NCBI GenBank assembly: GCA_027006785.1
Contig: JALTFR010000039.1
Span: forward strand, 1 to 43,151
DNA from: Thermoplasmata archaeon
GTDB taxonomy: Archaea; Thermoplasmatota; Thermoplasmata; WALJ01
Direction of reading: 5' to 3'
DNA: 43,151 nucleotides
Under the pieces are notes generated by a model. The model had not been told where the DNA came from, did no database searches, and worked only from the letters and a program-made list of their open reading frames with translations. Shown here one piece after another: positions 1 through 6,836 of this stretch (the first letter of the stretch is position 1; every line of letters starts with the position of its first letter). The translations under genes and the position numbers were made by a program.

Positions 1-1
1 T

Positions 2-865
2 GTGGATGCCCGTAAGGTTCCCAGCACTCCGATGATGGAGATATACCTCGTGGACAGCATTAAGAACGACCTTGACTCGGTTAAAAAGGTGGCCTCCAAC
101 ATAGAGATAACCACTCTAAAAGAGATATGCTCCATAGAGACCGATGTGGCCCACATGGAGATAGTCGTCAGACCTGACAGAGAAAAGATGAAGAAAAAGG
201 ACCTGAGCACAGAGGACATAGTTGGAAAGATAATGAAGATACGGGGACTGAAAGCGAGCGTGAATGTTGAAGGAGATGAGATACATATAAAGATGGACGA
301 GTTCTCTTTCAAGGTCCTTCAGGACACCCTCGGAACAGTGCGCAACCTCACACTGAAAGGCATAAAGGGAATCAAAAGGGCCATCATAAGGAAGAATAAC
401 TCCGGCGACGAATATGTCATATATACGGAAGGTTCAAATCTGGCAGAGGTGCTTTCCATGGATGAGGTAGACCCTGTGAGGACCAGCACCAACAGCATAA
501 TGGAGATAGGTGAGGTTCTCGGAATAGAGGCTGCCAGAAATTCCATAATAAAAGAGGCCTATAATACACTGTCAGAACAGGGTCTTTCCGTGGATAAGAG
601 GCATATCATGCTTGTTGCGGATATAATGACCAACGATGGAAATGTGCGGGCCATAGGCAGGCACGGTATATCCGGAAGAAAGACCAGTGTGCTGGCAAGG
701 GCTGCCTTTGAGATCACGGCAGCGCACCTGCTACATGCAGGTCTGATAGGAGAAGAGGACATGCTCACCGGTGTTGCCGAGAACATCATAGTCGGACAGC
801 CGATAACCCTCGGTACCGGTGCGGTGAAGCTGAAATATGTAGGAAGAAAGAAGATGGAGGAATAG
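2..865 (+). CDS. rpoA2: DNA-directed RNA polymerase subunit A'' (C-terminal part, 5' truncated by window edge)
   Basis: Carboxy-terminal three quarters of the archaeal RNA polymerase A'' subunit, the half of the split largest subunit that carries the end of the bridge-helix/trigger-loop region and the jaw. The reading frame is already open at the window edge, so the true start lies outside; archaeal A'' is usually about 370-400 residues and 287 are visible. Recognisable pieces are VDARKVPSTP near the visible start and, near the end, the A'' signature GRKTSVLARAAFE followed by ENIIVGQPITLGTGAVKL. It is followed after 1 nt by rpl30e and then nusA, the standard archaeal rpo-transcription-factor cluster, so one transcript is expected. 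The ribosome site for the next gene (gatggagg) lies inside its last codons. Confidence 0.97.
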   Translation: MDARKVPSTPMMEIYLVDSIKNDLDSVKKVASNIEITTLKEICSIETDVAHMEIVVRPDREKMKKKDLSTEDIVGKIMKIRGLKASVNVEGDEIHIKMDEFSFKVLQDTLGTVRNLTLKGIKGIKRAIIRKNNSGDEYVIYTEGSNLAEVLSMDEVDPVRTSTNSIMEIGEVLGIEAARNSIIKEAYNTLSEQGLSVDKRHIMLVADIMTNDGNVRAIGRHGISGRKTSVLARAAFEITAAHLLHAGLIGEEDMLTGVAENIIVGQPITLGTGAVKLKYVGRKKMEE

Positions 866-866
866 A

Positions 867-1154
867 ATGAACATAGAGAGAAGTCTGAAACTGCTTGTGG
901 AAAGCGGAAAGGTTTACTTTGGCGTGGACCAGGCGAAAAAGGCAGCAAAAACGAAAGAGGCGAAGATGATAGTGGTCTCGAAGAACTGCCCTGAAGAAGC
1001 CTTTTCAGGAAAAAAATACAAAAACGTTCCGGTATATCACTTCAAGGGAACGAGCACTGAACTGGGCGCTGCCTGCGGGAAACCATTTGCAATATCTGCA
1101 TTGACGGTGATAGATGCAGGTGAATCGGACATACTGGATGCAGGAAAGGAGTAG
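867..1154 (+). CDS. rpl30e: large ribosomal subunit protein eL30
   Basis: A 95-residue protein of the L7Ae/L30e fold, a component of the 50S subunit. The sequence begins MNIERSLKLLVESGKVYFG and carries the family pattern GTSTELGAACGKPFAISALTV, which matches archaeal eL30 in length and order. It starts 1 nt after the rpoA2 stop codon with a GGAGG site inside the end of rpoA2, and ends 2 nt before nusA, so translation is very probably coupled. The placement between the RNA polymerase A'' gene and nusA is the classical archaeal arrangement. Confidence 0.96.
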   Translation: MNIERSLKLLVESGKVYFGVDQAKKAAKTKEAKMIVVSKNCPEEAFSGKKYKNVPVYHFKGTSTELGAACGKPFAISALTVIDAGESDILDAGKE

Positions 1155-1156
1155 AC

Positions 1157-1585
1157 ATGACGCAGGAAATAACATTCACCGGAGAACTCCTTGGATACAT
1201 ACGCATATTCGAGCAGGTTACCGGCACACAGGTCAAGGACTGCCTTGAAACCCCGGAGAAGATAGTCTTCATAGTGGCTCCCGGGCAGGGAAGCAAGGCC
1301 ATCGGAAAGAGGGGCGAGACCGCAACGAAGCTCAGGGAGATGCTGAAGAAGAATGTCCAGATAATCGAGTTCAACGAGGACCCGAAGGTCTTCCTGAAGA
1401 ACATATTCTGGCCCTACGGCGTCCAGAATGTTGAGATAGAGGACAGAGGAAGGATAGTCCACGCCACGATAACGGTGAAGCCCGAGAACAAGGCCAGGGC
1501 CATCGGAAAGCACGGCGCGAACCTTGACCTTGCCCGCAGGATAGTCAACAGGCACTTCGAGATAAACAGCGTCTCGGTGGCATAG
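1157..1585 (+). CDS. nusA: archaeal NusA-like transcription elongation/termination factor
   Basis: A 142-residue protein made essentially of two KH RNA-binding domains. The GxxG loops are visible as GKRG at residues 50-53 and GKHG at residues 117-120, each followed by the expected helix. Archaeal NusA is this short form and lacks the RNA-polymerase-binding N-terminal domain and S1 domain of bacterial NusA. It is the third gene of the rpoA2-rpl30e-nusA cluster. In many archaea this cluster continues with rps12, rps7 and elongation factor genes; here it is followed instead by a metabolic gene with its own TATA-like element, so the cluster is interrupted. Confidence 0.95.
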   Translation: MTQEITFTGELLGYIRIFEQVTGTQVKDCLETPEKIVFIVAPGQGSKAIGKRGETATKLREMLKKNVQIIEFNEDPKVFLKNIFWPYGVQNVEIEDRGRIVHATITVKPENKARAIGKHGANLDLARRIVNRHFEINSVSVA

Positions 1586-1586
1586 G

Positions 1587-1596
1587 TTTTTAATAA
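1587..1596 (+). promoter_or_regulatory. TATA-like element for the HPS/RraA fusion gene
   Basis: The AT-rich string ttttttaataa begins right after the nusA stop codon and is centred about 25 nt before the ATG at 1617. In archaea the TATA box sits about 26 nt before the transcription start, so the transcript would begin at or next to the ATG and be leaderless. This separates the fusion gene from the rpoA2 operon. Confidence 0.55.
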
Positions 1597-1616
1597 CCCC
1601 TTCCAATCCCTTTACC

Positions 1617-2909
1617 ATGAGACCGGCCCTGCAGGTTGCACTGGACTTCATGAACCTACCGAGAGCGCTCCGCATTGCAGAGAGCGCTGTTAATGGCGGG
1701 GCCGATTGGGTGGAGGCAGGCACACCGCTGATAAAGAGCGAGGGGCTTGAGGCCGTCCGCTCCCTGAAAAAGAGATTTCCGAACCACACTGTTGTTGCAG
1801 ACCTCAAAACCATGGATGTCGGAGGGCTGGAAACTGAGATGGCCGCGAAGGCGGGAGCAGATGTTGTGACAGTTCTCGGAGTCTCCGATGACGGGACAAT
1901 AGAAGAGGCCGTAAGAGCAGGCAAGAACTTCGGAGCCAGAGTAATGGTGGACATGCTGGGCGTTGAGGACAAGATCAAGAGGGCTAAAGAGGTGGAGTCA
2001 CTCGGCGTGGATTACATCTGCATACATGTGGGCATAGACCAGCAGATGAAGGGGAAGGACCCCTTCGATGAACTGAAGAGGATAGCAGGCGAGGTCTCGC
2101 TGCCAATCGCCGTAGCAGGAGGAATAAACTCGGAGAGCGCTCCCCGTGCTATCGAGAATGGTGCGACCATAGTCATAGTCGGAGGAGCGATCATCAAGGC
2201 CGAGGACCCTGAGAGAGCGGCGAAGGAAATAAAAGAGGCCATGGAAAAGGGAGAGGGAAAGAGGACGGAACTGTATCGCAAATACGGTGAAGATGAGATA
2301 AGGAAGGCCTTTGAACTGGTCTCAACACCCAATATAAGCGATGCGATGCACAGAAAGGGTGCCATGCACGGAATAATCCCCAGAATAAACCCGGGAAGGA
2401 AGATGATTGGCAGAGCCATTACGGTAAGAACAATGGATGGAGACTGGGCGAAACCCGTCGAGGCCATAGAGAGGGCTGAGAAAGGAGATGTGATAGTAAT
2501 AGACGCAGGCGCTGGGTACAACGCGATATGGGGGGAGCTCGCTTCGTGGTCCTGCAAGGTGAAGGGCGTCGCGGGAGTTGTCATTGATGGCGCTGCCCGC
2601 GACATAGACGCGATAAAGGAAATGGATTTCCCTGTATTTTCAAGGAACATATCCTCCAACGCAGGAGAGCCAAAGGGCTATGGGGAGATAGGCGTGGAGA
2701 TAGTCTGCGGCGGCCAGACGGTCAGGGAAGGTGACTGGGTAATCGGAGATGAGAGCGGCGTGGTCGTAGTTCCAAGGGAAAGGGCCGTCGAGATAGCGAA
2801 CAGAGCGCTCGATGTCAGGGAACACGAGGACAGAATAAGGGCGGAGATAAAGGAAGGCAAGACCCTATCCGAAGTGATGGAGCTGGACAGATGGGAGAAG
2901 ATAGGGTAA
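1617..2909 (+). CDS. bifunctional 3-hexulose-6-phosphate synthase / RraA-like (HMG/CHA aldolase family) protein
   Basis: A 430-residue fusion. Residues 1-210 are a TIM barrel of the OMP decarboxylase/hexulose-phosphate synthase suprafamily: the metal and catalytic DxKxxD motif is D62-K64-D67 (ADLKTMDVG), and the phosphate-binding loops are AVAGGIN (165-171) and IVGGAII. Residues 225-425 are an RraA-like domain with the DGAARD signature at 324-329. In archaea HPS usually runs in reverse or in formaldehyde fixation, linking hexulose 6-phosphate with ribulose 5-phosphate, and supplies pentoses when the pentose phosphate pathway is lacking. The RraA-like half is related to HMG/CHA aldolases and RNase E regulators; its role in archaea is unproven. 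No phosphohexuloisomerase gene is next to it. The substrate assignment is by family. Confidence 0.88.
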   Translation: MRPALQVALDFMNLPRALRIAESAVNGGADWVEAGTPLIKSEGLEAVRSLKKRFPNHTVVADLKTMDVGGLETEMAAKAGADVVTVLGVSDDGTIEEAVRAGKNFGARVMVDMLGVEDKIKRAKEVESLGVDYICIHVGIDQQMKGKDPFDELKRIAGEVSLPIAVAGGINSESAPRAIENGATIVIVGGAIIKAEDPERAAKEIKEAMEKGEGKRTELYRKYGEDEIRKAFELVSTPNISDAMHRKGAMHGIIPRINPGRKMIGRAITVRTMDGDWAKPVEAIERAEKGDVIVIDAGAGYNAIWGELASWSCKVKGVAGVVIDGAARDIDAIKEMDFPVFSRNISSNAGEPKGYGEIGVEIVCGGQTVREGDWVIGDESGVVVVPRERAVEIANRALDVREHEDRIRAEIKEGKTLSEVMELDRWEKIG

Positions 2910-2955
2910 GGTTTAAATCAAAGATTGAATAAGGCGTGAAAGCCGAAGAGATGAA

Positions 2956-2974
2956 CGCAATGGGCTCGTGGCCC
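2956..2974 (+). repeat. possible relic of a tRNA-Arg 5' end
   Basis: The stretch cgcaatgggctcgtggcc matches the region just before and at the start of the interrupted tRNA-Arg copy (3144-3161) at 17 of 18 positions, the single change being in the acceptor arm. After it the sequence diverges. It also forms a small GGGC/GCCC hairpin, so chance similarity is not excluded. Confidence 0.4.
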
Positions 2975-2978
2975 GAAA

Positions 2979-3022
2979 TCTTTCTTTATGCTCGCTGTGC
3001 TGGCTCACCCTCCAAAGAAAGA
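2979..3022 (+). repeat. inverted-repeat element copy 1 (upstream of tRNA-Arg)
   Basis: A 9-bp perfect inverted repeat (tctttcttt at 2979-2987 and aaagaaaga at 3014-3022) encloses a loop beginning atgctcgctgtgctgg. A second copy with the same arms and a very similar loop is at 3348-3392, just downstream of tRNA-Arg, and a decayed third piece (gctcgttgcactg then aaagaaa) lies around 3599-3627. In both good copies a two-hairpin element follows downstream, so the pair may be one composite repeat. Confidence 0.7.
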
Positions 3023-3039
3023 GCTCGTCTAGAAAGAAC

Positions 3040-3090
3040 GCGACCTTTCATTTGAAAGGTCTGGTCGCACGGGCGTGACCGTGCTCCACT
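3040..3090 (+). repeat. two-hairpin element, copy A
   Basis: Two consecutive perfect hairpins. The first has arms GACCTTTC (3042-3049) and GAAAGGTC (3054-3061) with a 4-nt loop; the second has arms GCACGG (3067-3072) and CCGTGC (3079-3084) with loop gcgtga. The connector tggtc precedes the second hairpin and ctccact follows it. The same layout recurs at 3172-3220, 3459-3510 and 42916-42965. No reading frame is supported. It could be a structured RNA or a small non-autonomous repeat. Confidence 0.75.
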
Positions 3091-3148
3091 CGGGTTCGCC
3101 TGCTCGCTCGCAAACATTAAATCTCTTAAACATTCACCTAACCGCAAT

Positions 3149-3171
3149 GGGCGCGTGGCCTAGCCTGGATA
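3149..3171 (+). pseudogene. truncated tRNA-Arg 5' fragment (nucleotides 1-23)
   Basis: These 23 nt are identical to nucleotides 1-23 of the intact tRNA-Arg(CCU) at 3267-3341, covering the acceptor 5' strand and most of the D arm. The match then stops and a two-hairpin element begins. After that element (from 3220) seven bases, tggcggc, match tRNA nucleotides 24-30 before similarity is lost; no anticodon arm or T arm follows. AT-rich sequence (attaaat, cttaaac at 3117-3131) lies 20-30 nt upstream, so the fragment may still be transcribed. Confidence 0.8.
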
Positions 3172-3220
3172 CACGACCTTCCATCCGAATGGTCTGCTCG
3201 CGAAGATGAACTTCGCTCGT
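3172..3220 (+). repeat. two-hairpin element, copy D, inserted after tRNA-Arg nucleotide 23
   Basis: A 49-nt insert beginning cacgaccttcc and ending gctcgt. Hairpin 1 pairs GACC-TTC with GAA-(t)-GGTC around the loop catcc; hairpin 2 pairs GCGAAG (3200-3205) with CTTCGC (3211-3216). The connector tctgctcgc is the same as in the tRNA-Ala copy at 42916-42965, but hairpin 2 has different bases that still pair. That pattern, changed sequence with kept pairing, argues for selection on folding. Confidence 0.75.
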
Positions 3221-3266
3221 GGCGGCCTGCCGCCCCGGAGCCAAAACCTCTTAGTATACGCAAAAT

Positions 3267-3341
3267 GGGCGCGTGGCCTAGCCTGGATATGGCGGCAGCC
3301 TCCTAAGCTGCAAGCCGGGGGTTCGAATCCCCCCGCGTCCG
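3267..3341 (+). tRNA. tRNA-Arg, anticodon CCU
   Basis: A complete 75-nt cloverleaf. Acceptor GGGCGCG (3267-3273) pairs with CGCGTCC (3334-3340); D arm gcc/ggc; anticodon stem GCAGC/GCTGC around the loop CTCCTAA, giving anticodon CCT (3302-3304) for the codon AGG; variable loop AAGCC; T stem GGGGG/CCCCC with loop TTCGAAT; discriminator G at 3341. CCA is not encoded and no intron is seen. Pair 3-70 is a G-U wobble, normally an alanine identity signal. The gene sits among partial copies of itself and hairpin repeats; a clear TATA box at the usual distance is not obvious. Confidence 0.95.
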
Positions 3342-3347
3342 TCGGGC

Positions 3348-3392
3348 TCTTTCTTTTCTGCTCGTTGCGCTGGCCCACCCTCCAAAGAAAGA
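3348..3392 (+). repeat. inverted-repeat element copy 2 (downstream of tRNA-Arg)
   Basis: The arms tctttcttt (3348-3356) and aaagaaaga (3384-3392) are the same as in the copy at 2979-3022, and the loop (tgctcgttgcgctggcccac) differs at only a few bases. It begins 7 nt after the tRNA-Arg discriminator base, so the stem-loop could also act in 3' processing or termination of the tRNA transcript. A separate 8-bp hairpin, GGACTTCC/GGAAGTCC (3424-3442), sits between this copy and the next two-hairpin element. Confidence 0.7.
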
Positions 3393-3458
3393 CACCACAC
3401 GAGGAGTGGCGCCTCCGAGTGCGGGACTTCCGCAGGAAGTCCGTGGATGGGAAAGAAC

Positions 3459-3510
3459 ACGACCTTTTCAGAGAAAAGGTCTGGTCGCACGGGCGTAACC
3501 GTGCTCCACT
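3459..3510 (+). repeat. two-hairpin element, copy B
   Basis: Hairpin 1 has arms GACCTTTT (3461-3468) and AAAAGGTC (3474-3481); hairpin 2 has arms GCACGG (3487-3492) and CCGTGC (3499-3504) with loop gcgtaa. The connector and the trailing ctccact equal copy A. Relative to copy A, about 50 extra nt separate it from the inverted-repeat element upstream. Confidence 0.75.
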
Positions 3511-3679
3511 CGCTCGGCCCTGCTCACGCTAATATTCCAAAAATGGCCTTTCCGAGCCGATAGGCGAGGCAGGGACTTTTCTTTTAAATCTCCAGTGTAT
3601 TTTTTGCTCGTTGCACTGTAAAGAAATTCGGGGGGTGGAGATTTTACAGATGCTTTCTTCTCAATGTCGGGCAAAAAGG

Positions 3680-3687
3680 TTTTAAAA
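3680..3687 (+). promoter_or_regulatory. TATA box upstream of the dehydrogenase gene
   Basis: ttttaaaa preceded by an A-rich BRE-like stretch (gcaaaaagg). With the usual spacing, transcription would start near 3709. This rules against the upstream ATG at 3687, which overlaps the box, and supports a TTG start at 3717 preceded by GGTGAT (3708-3713). Confidence 0.55.
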
Positions 3688-3716
3688 TGCATCGGGATGC
3701 TCAGCACGGTGATATA

Positions 3717-4832
3717 TTGGCAAAACACAGGATAGCCGTACTTCCCGGAGACGGAGTAGGTGTAGAGGTGATAGAGGCCGCGATGCTGGTGCTTGAGGAG
3801 ATAGGTCTGGATGCCGAGTACATCTACGGGGACATAGGATGGGAGTTCTGGAGGACCGAAGGAGACCCTCTGCCCGAGAGGACCATAGAGCTCATGAAAA
3901 GCACGGATGCCGCCCTTTTTGGTGCCATAACATCGAAACCGAAGGAAGAGGCACAGAAGGAACTCGTTCCGGAACTTCAGGGCAAGGGGTTGCAGTACTT
4001 CAGCCCGATAGTCAGGCTCAGACAGGAGTTCGACCTCTATGCGAATGTCAGGCCCGCCAAGGCATACAAAGGGAATTCCCTCAATTACAGGGACGACATC
4101 AACATAACTGTCTTCAGGGAGAACACGGAAGGCCTTTACGCAGGAGTGGAGTTCTACCCGGTTCCCGAGGAGATAGATTCCGCGCTCCAGACCCATAAGA
4201 AATACCAGAGGTTCGTAGGAGAGGACAAGGCCATATCCGTCAGAATAATCTCTAAGAAAGGTGCCGAGAGGATCGTTCGGAGCGCATTTGAGTTCGCCCG
4301 GGACAATGGGCTGAAGAATGTCACTGTCGTCGAAAAACCGAATGTGCTGAGGGAGACCAGCGGGCTCTTCGTCAGGACCGCCAGAAAGGTGCATGAGGAG
4401 TTCCCGGAGATAGAGATGTGGGAGACGAACATAGACGCCCAGGCCATGTGGCTCGTGAAGAACCCGGAGAAATACGATGTTCTGGTGACCTCCAACTTGT
4501 TCGGCGACATAATCTCTGACCTTGCGTCACAGTTGACAGGAGGCCTTGGGTTTGCAGCCTCCGGGAACATGGGAGAGAAATACGCCGTCTTCGAGCCGGT
4601 GCACGGCTCTGCACCCAAGTATGCGGGACAGTACAAGGTGAACCCCATTGCCACCATAAGGGCCGTCAGAATGATGCTCGACTACCTCGGAGAGCACAAG
4701 AAGGCTGACAGGCTCGAGAGGGCCATAGAGATCGTTGTCGAGGAAGGCAAGGTGAGGACCTACGACATGGGCGGAGATGCCGGAACCCTCGATGTCGCAA
4801 GGGAGATAGCGAAGAAGTACTCCGAGCAGTAA
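3717..4832 (+). CDS. isocitrate/isopropylmalate dehydrogenase family beta-decarboxylating dehydrogenase
   Basis: A 371-residue NAD(P)-dependent decarboxylating dehydrogenase that oxidises a 2-hydroxy acid such as isocitrate, 3-isopropylmalate or homoisocitrate. Landmarks in order: LPGDGVG (9-15), the substrate arginines in SPIVRLRQEFDLYANVRP (from 96), RENTEG (134-139), metal-binding Asp240 and GDIISD (263-268), and the nucleotide-loop motif EPVHGSAP (293-300). I chose the TTG at 3717 because it gives MAKHRIAVLPGDG, the standard family N-terminus, has GGTGAT 3 nt upstream, and follows a TATA box; the ATG at 3687 overlaps that box and would add 10 atypical residues. No leucine-pathway genes are adjacent, so isocitrate or homoisocitrate is at least as likely as isopropylmalate. 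Confidence 0.9.
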   Translation: MAKHRIAVLPGDGVGVEVIEAAMLVLEEIGLDAEYIYGDIGWEFWRTEGDPLPERTIELMKSTDAALFGAITSKPKEEAQKELVPELQGKGLQYFSPIVRLRQEFDLYANVRPAKAYKGNSLNYRDDINITVFRENTEGLYAGVEFYPVPEEIDSALQTHKKYQRFVGEDKAISVRIISKKGAERIVRSAFEFARDNGLKNVTVVEKPNVLRETSGLFVRTARKVHEEFPEIEMWETNIDAQAMWLVKNPEKYDVLVTSNLFGDIISDLASQLTGGLGFAASGNMGEKYAVFEPVHGSAPKYAGQYKVNPIATIRAVRMMLDYLGEHKKADRLERAIEIVVEEGKVRTYDMGGDAGTLDVAREIAKKYSEQ

Positions 4833-4862
4833 GCTCATATACCCTTTTCCCTTTTCTTTTCC

Positions 4863-5603
4863 GTGCTTCGAGTGAGGAACCTTTCCAGCGGCAGCAAAGG
4901 GAATTCAACCCTGGTGTGGACCGACGATAATGCCATTCTTCTCGATGCAGGGATAAGCGCTCTCCAGGTGCGCCGGAGGGTGGCCGATTCAGGCATTGAG
5001 ATAGAGGATGTTGATGCCATACTGATATCCCACGAGCACATAGACCACATAAGGGGAATAGATGTGCTTTCCAGAAGGTACGGGAAGAAGGTATATGCCA
5101 CATCCAGAACCTGGGAGAACATGAAGATAGTGCCTGATGAAAGAGGGATTCTGAGAAGGGAGATGCGCTTCGGTGACATAGTGATAAGGACCTTCCCTGT
5201 TCCCCACGATGCGGTTGACCCTGTGGGCTTCGAGATATACCATGAGGACAGCAAGGTCGTTGCCGTGACCGACATAGGCCATGCTCCGCCATATCTCCTC
5301 GAGACCATGAAGGACGCATCCTTAGTTCTTATAGAGTCCAACCACGATGTGGACATGCTGCAGAACGGACCGTATCCGTACTACCTGAAGCAGAGGATAC
5401 TGAGCGAGGAAGGGCACCTGTCAAACGAGGACTGCGGAAAGGCACTTGCCTCTTCCCTTAACAGGGACGCTGTGGCCGTTATGCTGGCCCATCTCAGCGA
5501 GGAGAACAACACCCCTGAGCTAGCGAGGAGAACCGCAGAGGAGAATGTGGATGTCCCTGTGATAGTAACAGGTCTGGAGCCGACGGACATCATCGAGCTT
5601 TGA
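4863..5603 (+). CDS. metallo-beta-lactamase fold hydrolase, WalJ/YycJ-like
   Basis: A 246-residue single-domain metallo-beta-lactamase protein. The zinc-binding signature is HEHIDH (57-62); further metal or active-site elements are PHDAVDPVGF, VTDIGHAP, ESNHD and GHLSN. The start region MLRVRNLSSGSKGNST is typical of the YycJ/WalJ branch, thought to be exonucleases or nucleic-acid hydrolases; the substrate is unproven here. The GTG start at 4863 lies about 24 nt after tcatata (4836-4842), consistent with a leaderless transcript. The gene is convergent with the SHMT-family gene, whose stop overlaps its last codons by 14 nt. Confidence 0.88.
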   Translation: MLRVRNLSSGSKGNSTLVWTDDNAILLDAGISALQVRRRVADSGIEIEDVDAILISHEHIDHIRGIDVLSRRYGKKVYATSRTWENMKIVPDERGILRREMRFGDIVIRTFPVPHDAVDPVGFEIYHEDSKVVAVTDIGHAPPYLLETMKDASLVLIESNHDVDMLQNGPYPYYLKQRILSEEGHLSNEDCGKALASSLNRDAVAVMLAHLSEENNTPELARRTAEENVDVPVIVTGLEPTDIIEL

Positions 5604-6720
5604 GAGAATTCAGTATCATATCCGCTATCCGTTCCATGTCCGAGGCATCCATCCCCCTGTGAGTTACCTCGGCAACCCCTATTCTTCCAACGGCATCAAC
5701 GATGATCCCGTTTCTGTCCAGCGCATCGCTGAACTCCTGTGGCGTGAGGCCCCATCTGCTCATGAGCATATCTGTGTCCAGAAGCAACTGGTGAGACTCC
5801 GTGTATATCGGGTGAAATCGTATCGGTATCTCGCGTTCATGGAGCGCTCTCCCGAGGACCTTTGCATTCTCAACCACCTTTCTTCCATAGTCCCTGTCCT
5901 GTTCAAGTTCATACATGGCATGGCCTAGGGCCGCTATCCTGTTCAGGTGCGGGTTGTCCATGGTTCGCCATGTTGTGTTGAACCTCACCCTTTCAATGAG
6001 TTCATCGTTGTAGACCAGAACGAGCCCGCCCTGAGGGCCATAAAGGCTCTTGTGCGTTGAACCCACAAGGATGTCCACCATCTCAATGTCCATCTGGAAT
6101 GTGCCTGTTGCGATGAGCCCCATGACATGCGAGCCGTCGTATCCCAGATATCCATCGTAGAACTCCCTTATACGCCTTATGTCGTAGGGAAACGGGAAGT
6201 AGCTCGCTCCGAGGACGATGAGCTCCGGCATTATCCTTTTCACAGCGCTCTCCATCGCATCATAGTCTATCTGCATCCTCTTGCTGTCGAACGGTATCTC
6301 ATGCATATCGTAGCAGAACATCTCAGGCAGGTAATCCAGCATGTATCCGTCATAGCCTCCGTTCTCGGCGGATATGGCCATGAACGCATCCCCTTTCTTC
6401 AGCGTGCTTAGAAGCATCATCTCCGCGGCTATGTGCCCGCCTATGGGCTGAACCTCGGCGTATTTCGCCCTGAAAAGCTGCTCCGCTTTCTCTCTGGTGA
6501 GTCGGATTATCTCCTCCGCATACCTCGTTCCGCCATATGCGTTCCTCACCATTGAGCCGTGGACCTCAGCGTTTATCTCAAGGGAATAGCGGCCTGCAAG
6601 GTCGGATGCCAGTATCCTCCTGACCTCGTCGCTGAGAAAGTTCTCGGACGGCAGCAGGTTTATCGCATTCGAGCGGTATTCGTCGTGCCTTTCCACAAGT
6701 TCAAGTATCGGGGAGCGCAT
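5590..6720 (-). CDS. serine hydroxymethyltransferase-family PLP-dependent enzyme
   Basis: A 376-residue fold-type I aminotransferase-like protein. The PLP lysine is K224 in the motif GSTHKSLYGPQGG, the counterpart of TTHKxLRGPRGG in SHMT; LLPSENFLS (22-30), YGGTRYAEEI and VQPIGGHIAAE also align with SHMT landmarks. SHMT makes glycine and methylene-tetrahydropterin from serine. It is shorter than classical GlyA (about 410-430) and the YDGSHVMGLI segment departs from the usual VDMAHIAGL, so an aldolase-like or altered-cofactor activity is possible. I use the ATG at 6720 (MRSPILELVE); a longer frame from 6891 would start outside the conserved domain and overlap the divergent gene at 6837. Confidence 0.85.
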   Translation of the reverse strand: MRSPILELVERHDEYRSNAINLLPSENFLSDEVRRILASDLAGRYSLEINAEVHGSMVRNAYGGTRYAEEIIRLTREKAEQLFRAKYAEVQPIGGHIAAEMMLLSTLKKGDAFMAISAENGGYDGYMLDYLPEMFCYDMHEIPFDSKRMQIDYDAMESAVKRIMPELIVLGASYFPFPYDIRRIREFYDGYLGYDGSHVMGLIATGTFQMDIEMVDILVGSTHKSLYGPQGGLVLVYNDELIERVRFNTTWRTMDNPHLNRIAALGHAMYELEQDRDYGRKVVENAKVLGRALHEREIPIRFHPIYTESHQLLLDTDMLMSRWGLTPQEFSDALDRNGIIVDAVGRIGVAEVTHRGMDASDMERIADMILNSLKAR

Positions 6721-6836
6721 GGTAATAGAACCATTATGAAAAAGTATGCTCTTCGCACGAGCTTCTTCCCGCCCCTTGAAAACATGAATGAAACGCGGGG
6801 GCGAAAATCTATTATACGGAAAATAGATACTGATAT

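Noticed and set aside
1037-1978. Long antisense open frame (313 codons) across rpl30e and nusA
   Set aside because: It lies opposite confident genes, matches no family, and is explained by the reversed codon pattern of the plus-strand genes.
3206-3532. Open frame of 108 codons across tRNA-Arg and the hairpin repeats
   Set aside because: It runs through the tRNA and the inverted repeats; the translation has no domain and depends on repeat sequence.
3687-3716. ATG at 3687 as start of the dehydrogenase
   Set aside because: The ATG overlaps the TATA box and adds ten residues not seen in the family; TTG at 3717 has a ribosome site and gives the conserved N-terminus.
2910-3716. Integrated element using tRNA-Arg as attachment site
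   Set aside because: No integrase, transposase or other mobile-element gene is visible in the window, and the repeated tRNA part is the 5' end, whereas attachment sites normally copy the 3' end.
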